From Dactylellina haptotyla (Eukaryota > Ascomycota > Orbiliomycetes > Orbiliales > Orbiliaceae), in contig CM062386.1 in assembly GCA_031310005.1 (NCBI GenBank), positions 2,542,001 to 2,606,000 of the forward strand: a DNA stretch of 64,000 bases, read 5' to 3'. Made by a program: the position numbers and the translations under genes. The notes below the pieces were generated by a model. It did no database searches. It was not told the origin of the DNA and saw only the letters and a list, made by a program, of their open reading frames with translations. Below are positions 13,201 to 25,264 of this stretch, one piece after another. Within the stretch, counting starts at the first letter, position 1. Each line of letters starts with the position of its first letter.

Positions 13201-13489
13201 TTATTAAAATTTAAAATCTATATACTAAATATTAAATATAAATTATAAATATTAATAAAGTATTTACTACTTATTTACATTATAAAATTTAAAATTAAAT
13301 AATTTTAAATTTAATATTATATAAATTATATTTAACATAATTAAAATATTACATAATTTAGTTAATAGAAATAAACTTTATAATGATAATTATCATAAAT
13401 TACATTTTGAGCTAAATATATTAAATAATATAAATATAAGTATGTACATAATAGAAGTAAAAATTAAAAATATTTAAATTAAAAAGAAT
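7293..13489 (+). mobile_element. Decayed retroelement sequence, gypsy-like protease trace
   Basis: Mostly A+T, with the coding sense apparently on the plus strand (A-rich, TAA-rich). At 9047-9070 the plus strand reads RLGMPWI followed by a K-T-L-E-L-K stretch, like the LGMPWL...N block that ends the protease of many gypsy elements. Upstream (8100-9000) is a Lys/Asn-rich gag-like region. A less converted island lies at 11590-12260 (separate entry). I could not place reverse transcriptase or integrase with confidence, nor an LTR pair, and the stretch may join parts of more than one element. An inversion breakpoint is inferred somewhere between 7293 and 17026. Confidence 0.4.
11598..11972 (+). 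other. Open stretch of 124 codons, Lys/Val/Ile-rich
   Basis: Opens with ATG and runs 124 codons. Residues 1-45 are heptad-like (KIAKIVKVVSKIANVVGKI...), 46-75 carry repeats of the form K-P-V/A-K-x-I/V-K, and 82-98 are Asn-rich, followed by a CSSNCDGD stretch. The following 300 bases read, with breaks, as a charged peptide including YHQPDDLDKVQ and TYVDNEKIYLPPLI, so a longer coding region was once present. The opposite strand is also partly open, so this is not proof of a living gene. It may be the gag-like or C-terminal part of the surrounding retroelement, or a captured gene. I do not recognise the family. Confidence 0.3.
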
Positions 13490-16400
13490 AAAAGAAAGTT
13501 ATCAGATCAAAAATTAAATTAATGATAAATATATAATTGTTATAGTAGGCCACTAAGATTAAATAATAAAATATTAATATCACTATTAATAGTCGGATTA
13601 TTAGGAATAATAGTTATATTATTAGTATTACCAGTACCATTATAAATGGGTATACCACTAAATAGATTATTAAAATCCTATATACTTTAATTATACCAGC
13701 ACCAATATTATTGTGGGTAAAACAATCAATACAATTGGTATAAACAAAGTGATTGCAATAGGTGTTGTGATTGGTAAGCAAATGACCATCAGAACAATCA
13801 GAATAATTGGAATGATCGAAATGACGATTGACGAAATAAACAAACAAATGATTGTTGAAATAATGATCAGTAAGCTAATGACCAATGTAATAGATATAAC
13901 CATCAGCATGCGGATGACCAATAGGTGGCACCACCAAATAACCCGCAATGGGTACCGCCGCTATTAAATAACCTGCCATTCAATAATATACAAAATAAAT
14001 ATACAATACTATACTAGGATTATAACAGAAATAATAATAATAATTATTATTATAATAGTTGGAATAGTTAAAATAATTGGATATAATTATTTAAGTAAAA
14101 TAGATTATTTAGAATTATTTTAAAAAAATATTATAAAATATTAATATCTATAATAAATATATTTTATATTTTTTTAAAATATAGTATTTATAGTGCCTAT
14201 TTAAGAATATTTTATAGAATTAATAGATTATTAGATAATTTATATAAATATTATAATGGATTGTTTAAACTATTAAATTTATTTAGATTATTATTATTTA
14301 TTAGACTATCCAAGTTAGACTTATATAGATATAAAAAATTATATAATTTATATAATTTATATAATTTTTATAAATAAATATTTAAAAAATTGTTATTATT
14401 TCTATTATTTAATAAATTATTTAAAAAATTACCATTAAAAGGATTTCTAAAACTATTATATAACTTATAAAAATTATTATTTAAAAAATTACTATTAGGC
14501 CTACCAAACTTATTATATAATTTTTACAATTTATTATCTAAAAGTAGAGGTTTAAAAAATCTATTAAAACTATTAAAATTATTATACAATTTATTATTAT
14601 TTAGATTAAACCCAAACCTATTTTTTCTAAATTAGTAATATAAGTTAAAGTATAATTAAAAATTGAAATTTAAGTTAATTAATTATTTTTGGCTAGATTA
14701 TTCAAACTTATATTTTAAAAATTTTATAATAATAAATAAATATAATTTAATTTATAAAAATATAAACTTATTTATAAATAAAATATATGATTAAATAATT
14801 GCACAAAAATTTAAACCAATTAAATTGGTTTTTTTAAATTACTTATATAATATAGTTCTATCTTAGTACCAACAAAAGCTAAATGATTATATAAAGATAA
14901 TTTTTAGATTTAATCTAAATTTAAATAGATAAGTTATAAAATTAACAAATTGTTTTAAACCAAATTTTAATAAAAGTAGAGCTACCTTTAATACATCTAT
15001 TTTTACAGTAGATAATATTAGAAAAGGCAGAAATTTGGTAGAATATTTGCAAAAAAAAATCATATATAAATGTAATTGCAAAGTACTAAATAATTACTCT
15101 TATTTAGAAATAGTATATAATAAACTTAATATAAAAATATGACATAAGATGTTGAAGTTGTACACCACAATAATTATTATATAATTTATTATTTTTTTAA
15201 ATAATAAAAAAATTTTATAAAAAGAATTATAAAACACTTTAAGTAAGTAGTTAAAAATAAAAACTAATAAAGAAAGATAGCATAGTTACAGTTATAATTT
15301 AGATTTAGATAAACCAAAAAAACAATATAATAAGGATTATGGTAAATGTTATAAGTATGATTATAAACATAAAACCAAAAATTATTTTACTAATAATAAT
15401 GGTGGTAATAGTTACAAAAACTTATCTAATATAAATATAAAAAAAGGTAAAAAAACCAACAAATACTTTATTAAAAAATAAAAAAATAAGAATAAAAATT
15501 ATAGAAACAAAAATAAAAAAAATTATAAAACTTTTAAAAATAAATAAAAAAATAATTAAAAATTCAATTATTAATACCACTTTAAATCTAAATATAATAA
15601 AAACTATATAAATGATAAATTTAAAAAAAAATGGTTAAGTAAGTTATTATAAGGCTACTTTAATTATAATAATTTAAATTATTGGGTATAATAATATATA
15701 AAGGTTAAAAAACAACCATTTACAAAAATACTTATAAATATTACTAAAAACGTAAAATATAACAAATTAAACCAAATATCTATAAACATATATTTCAACT
15801 ATTATAACTTAAAAAATAACTTAAATATATTAAATATTAAAATGTTTAGTAATAAAAACTTCCATAAAAATAATAATAATAGTAGTAATGAAGAAATTGG
15901 GATAAATTTTTAAGAGGTAATTATTAATTATAATATCAAAATTATTAAATTAAAAAAAATTTTTGATTGTATTATTTACTATAAATATAATAAATATTTT
16001 ATTTTTTATAATAAACTAATGAAATATATAATTGTAGAACACTCAAATATATTTATAAAAAATATAAAAAAATTAAATAAGAGATCTCTTATAATTTCTA
16101 TTATTATATGTAGAGATTAGGGAGGATTAGCATATAAACCATATATATATACTAAGATTAAAAAAAGAATTAATATCCATAATTAAATTGGTGTTTACAA
16201 TAAAACTATATTTAATACCTATAAAATAAAGGTGTATTTTAACTCTAAAAGCTTAAATAAATAATCACTGATAGTGTTTAATTCTAAATGCATAATAACA
16301 GCTAAAAACGAGTAATAGTTAATCAAGAGTGTATTAGATTATTATAAAAGAATCAAAATAATGGCTAAGCCACTAACTATTAATAATATTAAGTTTGCCA

Positions 16401-17026
16401 AATATAAATCAAGACAGTATTTGAGATTGGATATTAAAATCAAGGCTGTTGGACAAATACTATTATTTAAAAATATAAAAATTTATATAATTAACATATT
16501 AAAAACCAATCTCTTGCTAGAAAACAACTTCCTAATCCTAAAAAAAACAATTATAAATTATAAGGAATTAATAGTTATCTTTTTTAAATGCTAAAATATA
16601 ATAATACCATATAAAATAATTAATAAAAAATATTTTAAAATTATAATAGTTATAATTATTACAATAATATAGCTAAATACCTTTGAACAAATACCAATTA
16701 AATTAATACATTATATGAACTTACTAATAACTAAATAATGTGTAATATTTATAAATAAAACACTTAAATATTAAATTTTATATTTTAAATAATTATTTAA
16801 AAGTAAATAATTTTCAATATTAATATTATATTATTAAATATTTTCATTTAATAAATATAAATTTAAATTTCTTCTTTAGCTATTTTACCTTTTAAAACTA
16901 AGTAAATTAATAAATTTAAGTTTAATAATATCCTAGATTTTAAAAATATTTATAATTTTATCCAAATAATTATAAATGTATTACAGACCTTTAGTCTTAA
17001 TAGTGCAAAGAATTGTACCTTGTTAT
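13490..17026 (+). mobile_element. Ty3/gypsy fossil D, 5' half (gag and protease)
   Basis: A TTATCAGATC-like primer-site candidate at about 13499 suggests the 5' LTR ends near 13490; the LTR itself was not delimited. A Pro/Asn-rich gag-like stretch follows (13700-14030, including NNPQWVPPLLNN at 13946-13981). A zinc-knuckle-like block lies near 15350 (GKCYKYDYKHKTKNYF) and a protease block at 16000-16600. The sequence becomes A+T-only after about 16900 and stops at a family-E LTR near 17027, so reverse transcriptase and integrase are absent. Conversion is milder here than around it. The protease is of the type found in the large fungal gypsy lineage to which element G also seems to belong. Broken. 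Confidence 0.6.
16361..16594 (+). pseudogene. Retropepsin-like fragment of gypsy D
   Basis: An open stretch of 77 codons starts MAKPLTINNIKFAKYKS and contains IYIINILKTNLLLENNFLIL. This follows the pattern of fungal gypsy proteases, in which a conserved ...HIVDDLKANMLIGNDILGPE... block lies about 40-60 residues after a KPLxIxGIxxAKHKT-like segment. The catalytic Asp-Ser/Thr-Gly would lie upstream, outside the open frame. It is a surviving open piece of a broken polyprotein, not an independent gene. Confidence 0.55.
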
Positions 17027-17933
17027 ATGTTATACTATTTTATAATTTACTACCATATTTAATATATATAGTTATATATTATTTTTAGTATGTTTGATTA
17101 TAAATTTTATTTATTTATTTAAAATTTTGGTTTACAATAACATTAAAATATATTTAATAATTTATAAATCTATAAATTTATGGTTCTATATAAGAATTAT
17201 AGATTTATAATATAAATTTATAGAATTATTTTATTTATATAAAAAAACTATATATATAAAATTATTTTTAAACCTAATAATAATAACTCTTTATTAATTA
17301 ACATTATTAAATAATATAATTTTTAATTATCTATTACTTATTTTATTATTATATATTTTATATATAATTTTAATTATTTTAAATATATATACTTTCCTAA
17401 ATTAAGACTCAATAATTAAAGTTAAAAGTTTAATTTAATAAAAATAATTTATTTTAATATTTTTATATTAGAAAAATATAATATTTTAATTAATTCTACT
17501 TAATTTAATTAAAAAATTATATATATATATCAAATATACTAACTTTTTTATTAAATAATTATATATTTAAAAAATATTATTTTAGAAGTAATAGAATAAA
17601 ACAACATTTTAAATTATAAATTAAAGTTAAATAGTAATAAAAAATATGTATATTTTTATAAAAATAATTTCAAATTTAATAATTTATTAATAAAATATTA
17701 AAGTAATTAATTATATAAAGTAATATAAATTTTTTTTTACAAAAAATTTATTAATAAAATAAAAAAATATTATTTTATTATAATAAAATATATTTTAGAG
17801 AACTTATTAAATATTTAAATATTAATTAAAAAAAATTAGATTATTATAATAAATAAATTTAAATATTAAATAAAAAAGTTATTAAAAAATATAATTTAAA
17901 AAATAAAGAAAAAATATTAATATATAATTTAAT
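17027..17933 (+). mobile_element. Gypsy family-E fossil: LTR and leader
   Basis: From about 17230 to 17933 the sequence follows element E from about 46910 to 47586, that is the second half of E's 5' LTR, the LTR end (17483 here, 47146 in E) and the start of the internal region. The first part (17027-17230) is more diverged; TGTTATATG at 17027 is a possible LTR start, giving about 457 bp. It ends exactly where a Copia-like LTR starts, and the missing continuation of E is found at 6423-7134 on the other strand. Confidence 0.7.
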
Positions 17934-18074
17934 TGTTGGTACTACGGTATGTACGAATGTCGTTATCTATGTATGATGTGTGATGATAAGTTAATTATAT
18001 GTCTTCTAGCTAATTATGTACTATCTACATATAGTGTGTACCATTATATAGTAATAATAACCACAATTGTAACA
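17934..18074 (-). repeat. Copia-like LTR, inverted copy (141 bp)
   Basis: Read on the minus strand it starts TGTTACAATTGTGG and ends GTAGTACCAACA. It is the inverted, less converted twin of 7135-7275. On the minus strand it is preceded by the purine-rich GATGGGGTGA (18076-18085), a good polypurine tract, so it is a 3' LTR whose interior lies at higher coordinates. The other flank (TTAAT, 17929-17933) equals the reverse complement of the ATTAA beside the 5' LTR. Confidence 0.8.
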
Positions 18075-18300
18075 ATCACCCCATCGCAATTTATGATAAG
18101 AAGGTATTTCTTATCATACATAATATATATTTCATCTAATTAAAAATCCGTTATTTTACCACTTTACGTTATTTTACCACTTTACGTGGATGTCCTCGTC
18201 CTCGTTTAACAGTTGTCAGTGTTGCTGCGGCTATCAAAATCATTAGTATCATCACAATTATCAAAATTATCAAGATTATTGGTATACAATATATCTATTA
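18075..18300 (-). mobile_element. Copia-like internal remnant, low-conversion island
   Basis: A G+C-retaining stretch next to the inverted LTR. On the minus strand part of it reads TVKRGRGHPRKVVK, which resembles the basic GRGRPRK segments found in retroelement polyproteins and AT-hook peptides. Two tandem copies of the 18-mer CGTTATTTTACCACTTTA lie at 18149-18184. The far limit near 18300 is where the sequence becomes converted and gag-like on the minus strand; it may be an inversion breakpoint. Function of the peptide is not established. Confidence 0.45.
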
Positions 18301-20429
18301 TTTTTCGAAGTCTTATATTAAGTTTAATATATTAATGTTTTTAATGTTGACCCATTAGCCATCTTTAATTAGATATTTTATTTATTTAATAAAGTATTCA
18401 ATATTATAGTTATTATATTCTTTAGTATATTTTTGGAAATTTTTTTTTATTTTATATAATGGTTTAAATTGATTTTGATTTTTTAATATTTTATTAATAT
18501 TAGAATTATTAGCTTCTACTACACCTAATAAATTATAATATAATTTATATTTAAATAGATCTTCATTTATATAAAATTTAGATAAAGCAAATTCTAAATA
18601 AATAATTAATATAATATTATATACCTAATTCTATTTCCAAATATATAATATATCTACATAATACACCAATAAACTAATTATTTTAATAATCCTAAATAAT
18701 CCCACTCTTTATTTATCTAACTTGAATAATAGTATAGTTCTCTAATTATATAATAAAAAATACCCTTTAATTAATCTTTTTTTATACAAATTTAAAATAT
18801 ATAATTATTAATTTTTAAATTAGGTAATTTTATATGATTTTATTATACCATCATTATATATATTTTTAACATATACATAAATATTATTAATTTTTAAAAA
18901 TATTTTATTTTATTTTTTTATTTTATTTTAATAAACTAAATAATTATAGATATATTTTAAAATTCTTTACTATAAACTATTTTGTTTAAAATTATATTAT
19001 TAAATATTTTATTATTGTTATTTAAATAAAATTTAATTTGTTTACGACTTCTTCCAATTAATATACAATTTTTTAAATATTATATTTTTATTATTTTCTA
19101 TAATTATATTTTTACTAATTAAAATTATATTATAATCTTTATTATTTAATTTAATTTTTAAATTTATTATTATTATAAAAATTATAAATTATAGTAAAGT
19201 AGTACTTTTTTATAAATCCAATCAAAATTTAAAAAAATTTAAAATCCTATATTTTCTAATAATTCCTATTTATAAAATATTTTTATATAAATAATTTTAC
19301 CTATTCTTTAACTATTTAAATATTTTTATTTAATATAATCTTCTTTTTTAAACTATTTATTAATAACAATAAACACTATATTATAATCTTTAATATTTAG
19401 TAATCTTTATATAAAATTAATATATATTATCTAAAATAGATATATAAATAATATTTATTGTAATTAGTCATATAGGCTATGCTTTAAGTTTAATATATTT
19501 TATAGATTTTATAATAGCTAATATATTTCCTTAATCTATTATTAAATTTTTTAATATATAATATTTTAGATATTTTATTATAAACATATTTATAATTAGC
19601 ATATTTATAATTATCATATTTAAATTTAAACATTTCTCCAATTATAATATTTGGTATATATAATTAGTAGTATCTATTTATTTAATCCATATATATTAAT
19701 AATTCATTTATATAAATTCTAAAGTTATTACTATTAAGTATACAATATTTACCATCATTATACCCTTTAATAATTATATTCTTAATAATAAATTAAAAAT
19801 CTCTATCTTTTTTATATCCAATTATTATTCTATTTTTAAACATATTATCCATTTCTATAAAAATAGTCAAATATATACATATTATAATTTCTTAAATAGT
19901 AATATTATAATATAATTATATTACTACCTATAATTTCTTTAATAATTTATCAAATTATTTTTCTATTTATTGGTTAAAGCATTGTCTGTTTTAACACTAG
20001 TATTATTAGTATTATTACCAGTATTATTAGCTCTACCAATTTTATATCTATAGTTTTAATAATAACAATAGATGATTAATCAAAACCAAAAAAGATTTAT
20101 ATAAAAAATAATATTAATTATTAATTTCTTAATAACTATCAATAATTAAATAATAAAATCTAATAAATATATATAACAAATTATTAATATTTATAAATAA
20201 TAAAATATTAAAATTAATACCAACAAAATTAATTAAATTTAAATTATTAAAATTAACAATTAGGAAAATTTTAGTATTATAAAATTTTAATAATAATATA
20301 ATTAATTAATTAAATAAAAAATAATAATAAATATTTATATTTATAATAACAAATTTTTTTAAAATTTTATAAATTATAAAAATATTAAATAATATAATTT
20401 ATAAATAAAAATATTTTAATAAACTTAAG
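18300..20429 (-). mobile_element. Gypsy fossil H (gag region)
   Basis: Minus-strand retroelement sequence whose 19950-20425 part matches 63080-63565 of element G, including an ACTCTACCAATTTTA-type stretch and the run leading to the LTR. It is adjacent to an LTR at 20430-20770 that reads into it, so this is the 5' part of an element on the minus strand. No protease or reverse transcriptase is present, so the element is truncated near 18300. Heavily converted; many breaks. Confidence 0.55.
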
Positions 20430-20770
20430 TGTTAGGCTCTGCTTACAAAAAATCGCGCAGGCCAGCATTACATGCAAAAGTTCCTATAGCAAATAATAAT
20501 TAATAATTAAATTAATAATTAATCTTTTTAAAAACAAATATTATAATTTCTTTATTTATATATATAAAAAATAGTAAAATATAATAATATATAAATATTT
20601 AATATAAAAATTAATATTTATATTTATATATTTATATATTAGCTTATTTAATAAAGCATATATATTAAAATTATTATATTTTAAATATTTAATTATTATA
20701 TTTTAAATATTTAATTATTATATTTTAAATATTTAATTATAAAATTTTATAAAATTAATAAGGTTTTATA
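20430..20770 (-). repeat. LTR of gypsy H (341 bp)
   Basis: The plus strand starts TGTTAGGCTCTGCTTAC and ends AAGGTTTTATA; a second copy lies at 39378-39661. The two align through the shared run AATAATAATTAATAATTAAAT and through the 33-base end. The length difference is largely explained by three tandem 22-bp units here (20673-20740). The 20430-20490 end keeps G+C; the 20770 end is converted. Confidence 0.6.
20673..20740. repeat. Tandem repeat, 3 x 22 bp
   Basis: Three consecutive, nearly perfect copies of TTATATTTTAAATATTTAAT plus two bases inside the H-type LTR. They are absent from the copy at 39378-39661, so the expansion is specific to this copy. Confidence 0.75.
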
Positions 20771-22165
<1,395 letters not shown>

Positions 22166-22945
22166 TTATTTTTATTACTTATATTATTTATAAAATTACA
22201 TATAAGGGGCTATAGGCAACTGTGGTATAGAAATTATTATAAAAAAATAAAATTAAATAAAAAAATTTATAAAAAATAATAATTAAATATAAATTTTTTT
22301 TTTTTTTTTTTTAATTTATTAAAATTTTAATTTATATAGATAAAATTGTAAAGCGTTCTTATATAAATTATTATATATATTCAATTAATTTAAACTTTTA
22401 AATATTTTAATTTTTAATTTTATATATTATAGATATTTTTTAATTTTTATATAATATTAATTTATAATTAATTTTTTTAAAATATTAAATAATATATTAT
22501 AATATATTATAATTTTAATCTTTTTTTAATTCTGGATTTTATTAAAAAAAAATTATTTTATATTTTTCTTATTAATTTTAATAAATTATAATTTAAAATA
22601 TAATATATATATTTTATTAAAAATATATAATTCTAAAAAAAATATATAAAATATAAAATATTATTTTATTAATTTTAATAGTTTTAATTTATAAGTATAT
22701 ATATTAATATAAATTATAATTAAATAAAATTTTAAAAAACATATTTCCAATTTTAAAAATAAATATTTAATTATTATATTTTTAATAAATAATATACCTT
22801 TTTTTTTTTATTTTAAAATTTAATATTTTTTTTTATTAATTATTATAATTTCTTACTTATATATATATATTTATTATTTTTTATTTATATATTTTATAAA
22901 TTTCTCTTAATTTTTTTATTTTTTTTATTATTAAATTCTTAATTA
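22166..22945. other. AT-rich stretch without recognisable gene
   Basis: Converted DNA with a 19-T run (22294-22312) and a small G+C-bearing spot near 22203-22225 (AGGGGCTATAGGCAACTG). It ends at the TA target of the pogo-like element (22944-22945). Nothing else was recognised. Confidence 0.5.
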
Positions 22946-22992
22946 ACGTACCCCACCAGGAAGAGGACCACATTAGGAAGAGGACCACTTTT
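22946..22992 (+). repeat. Left terminal inverted repeat with doubled motif
   Basis: Contains AGGAAGAGGACCAC twice (22958-22971 and 22975-22988), separated by ATT, a 17-bp period. Paired motifs in terminal repeats are commonly transposase-binding sites. The right end (25217-25262) keeps the outer motif well and the inner one less well. Confidence 0.8.
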
Positions 22993-24317
22993 TGTAGTAC
23001 ATTAGAGAATCTCGTGTTATTAATACAATAGCTATATTAAAATTCTATTAATTTAATAATTTAATAAAATATTAGTATTGCGCTAATTTCTAAAATATAA
23101 AAAATAAATAATATTAATTATTTATTTATTTTATATATATTTTATTTTATTAGATTAGATTATATAAAGAAACTATTCTTATTATTATTTTTTTTTTTAC
23201 TCTTTTTTTTACTTTCCTTTTTACTCTCTTTCTTACTTTTTTTTTTACTTTTTTTTATTTTTTTTTTCATTTTCCTTCTTATTTTCCTTTATAGCTATAA
23301 GTTACTAACAACTATCAAATAATTACTTATGTTTATAACTACAACTAATATTATAATTGCAATTATTCTTATTTTTATATAAATAATTATATAAATATTA
23401 AAAAATAATACTATTTATATTAGTTTTTTTATTAGTTTAAATTTTCTTTTTTTTTTATAAAATTTTTATTTTTTAATTATTTAATATTTATATACTAAAT
23501 AGTTAAAATCGCCTAAATTAATATTAAGATATTTTTTTATTAATATTATATAATTAATATTTTATTTTTTAAAATATAAAAAATTTTATTATTTATTTTT
23601 TTATTATTTATTTTATTTTTTAAATATATATATAAATTAATAAATTTAATAAATAATTTATCTATTTATTAATAATTTTAATAAATGTTTTATTAAATAA
23701 AGTTTTTTTAGTATATTTAATACTATTAATAATAGTAGAAAAATATCGATTTTAATTTAAATATTTTGATTTAATTCTAATATTAGTAGTTAATATTATA
23801 ACTATATTAATATTTTTTAAGTTATATAAAATTAAATTTATTCCCCACTATATAGATTTAATAAAATCAATATTAATTATATTAAATTATATTTTAGTTA
23901 ATAGTTTAATAAATAATCATTTATTAATATTAATAATATTATCTTAAAAACATTGTTTAAAGTATTTTAATATTAGATATTATAAATTAAATTAAATTTA
24001 ATATTAAGAAATTAGAAATGGTATTATAAAATAATAAATATAAAATAATAATATTATATTAAATATAATAATCAATAAAATTAATAAATATATAACTTTT
24101 ATAATTATTAAATAATAATATTTTTATTATTTAAATATTAAATTTTAATTAATTTATAATTTAAATATTTGTTTTAACCATTAAACAATTAATATATTAT
24201 TAAACTAATTATTTAAAAATGGTACAAATATTTAGTCTTTAATTATTCTAATAAAACCTATATATTAATTAAATTAATAGTTTATATTTTTAAAAATAAT
24301 AAATAATAGAAAAATAA

Positions 24318-24404
24318 TATTATAAAATTAAGAAAATATTTAAAAATAATAATTTAATTATTTAAAAAATTATTATTTTTAAATATTTTCTTAATTTTAT
24401 AATA
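24318..24404. repeat. Perfect 38-bp inverted repeat (hairpin)
   Basis: Arms 24318-24355 and 24367-24404 are exact reverse complements over 38 bases, around an 11-base loop (AATTATTTAAA). Perfection over this length is unexpected even in A+T-rich DNA. It lies inside the pogo-like element, well away from its ends. Confidence 0.85.
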
Positions 24405-24683
24405 AAATTTTTCATCCATATTATATAATCGAATTTTATTAATATTATATTAAATTTTAATATTAAAATAATTAATAAAATTATTTAATAAATTTAAAAT
24501 TATTTATTTAAATATATATATTATTAAAAATGTAAAAATATATAATTTATAACTTTATATATTATTTAAAAATTAATTAATTTAATTTATATTTAATTAT
24601 CTGTTTATTAACTTATTTATTACTAAAGTATGTTTAATTTAAAAAAATTTAATAATATAATTATAATATTTATTAAATTAATA

Positions 24684-24805
24684 TTTTTATTTTTATTAAA
24701 ATAATTATTTATTATTAATATATATTTATACAATCAACTATTTTTTTTTATTTTTATTAAAATAATTATTTATTATTAATATATATTTATACAATCAACT
24801 ATTTT
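24684..24805. repeat. Tandem duplication, 2 x 61 bp
   Basis: Two nearly identical consecutive units, each ending ATATTTATACAATCAACTAT, with a period of 61 (CAATCAACT at 24731 and 24792). The copies are so alike that the duplication appears younger than the surrounding mutation. Confidence 0.85.
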
Positions 24806-24969
24806 TTATTATTAATTTAATTTTATAAAATAATCTAAAATATATTAAATATTTTTACTATTTTATAAATTAAGGATTTATTTTATTAAATAACTTATAT
24901 AACTAAACTAATATTATTAATTTTATTATATTTTTAATGATATTAATAATTAGTTATATTTAATTATAA

Positions 24970-25194
24970 TATAATAATAATAATAATAGTAACAATAATA
25001 ATAACAATAATAATAATAATAGTAATAGTAATAGTAATAGTAATAATAATGGTAATAGCAATAGTAATGATAATGGTAATAGTAGTAGTAATAGTAGTGA
25101 TAATAATAGTAGTAACAACAATAATAATAGTAATAATAATATTAATAATAATAATAATAATAGTAGAAAAAGAAGTTCTAATAATAAAAAATAA
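24970..25194 (+). pseudogene. Asn/Ser-rich C-terminus of the pogo-like transposase
   Basis: Open for 74 codons up to a stop at 25192-25194. It encodes an Asn/Ser/Gly/Asp-rich low-complexity tail ending SRKRSSNNKK. A short basic end after a polar linker is common in fungal DNA-transposon proteins. The upstream part is closed by RIP-type change, so only this tail survives. The triplet-repeat DNA could also be a plain microsatellite, but the varied codons (AGT, AAC, GGT, GAT, AGC) and the basic end favour former coding. Confidence 0.5.
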
Positions 25195-25264
25195 GGGGTT
25201 TTTTGTTATAGTGTGAAAAGTGGTCCTTTTTCTGGTATAGTCCTCTTCCCGGTGGGGTATGTTA

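Larger units (their letters stand above)
22946..25262 (+). mobile_element. Pogo/Fot1-like DNA transposon
   Basis: The terminal inverted repeats are about 46 bp long. The left end reads ACGTACCCCACCAGGAAGAG and the right end, in reverse complement, ACATACCCCACCGGGAAGAG, each followed by further matching bases. Both ends abut TA (22944-22945 and 25263-25264). The length of 2317 bp, long repeats and TA target fit pogo/Fot1 elements of filamentous ascomycetes. The last coding stretch is on the plus strand and stops 70 bases before the right end. The outer 80 bp on the left and 300 bp on the right keep G+C; the middle is AT-converted, so the transposase core is unreadable. Assignment to pogo rather than another TA-target group is inferred. 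Confidence 0.8.

Noticed and set aside
13614-13967. Overlapping frames on both strands, including IVISIIPIILIVLMVI-type peptides
   Set aside because: Derived from ATNATC-type repeats in the gag region of gypsy D; each frame is a shadow of the others and none has a domain.
20673-20740. Possible CRISPR-like regular repeats
   Set aside because: The 22-bp units are directly tandem with no spacers, inside an LTR of a fungal element.
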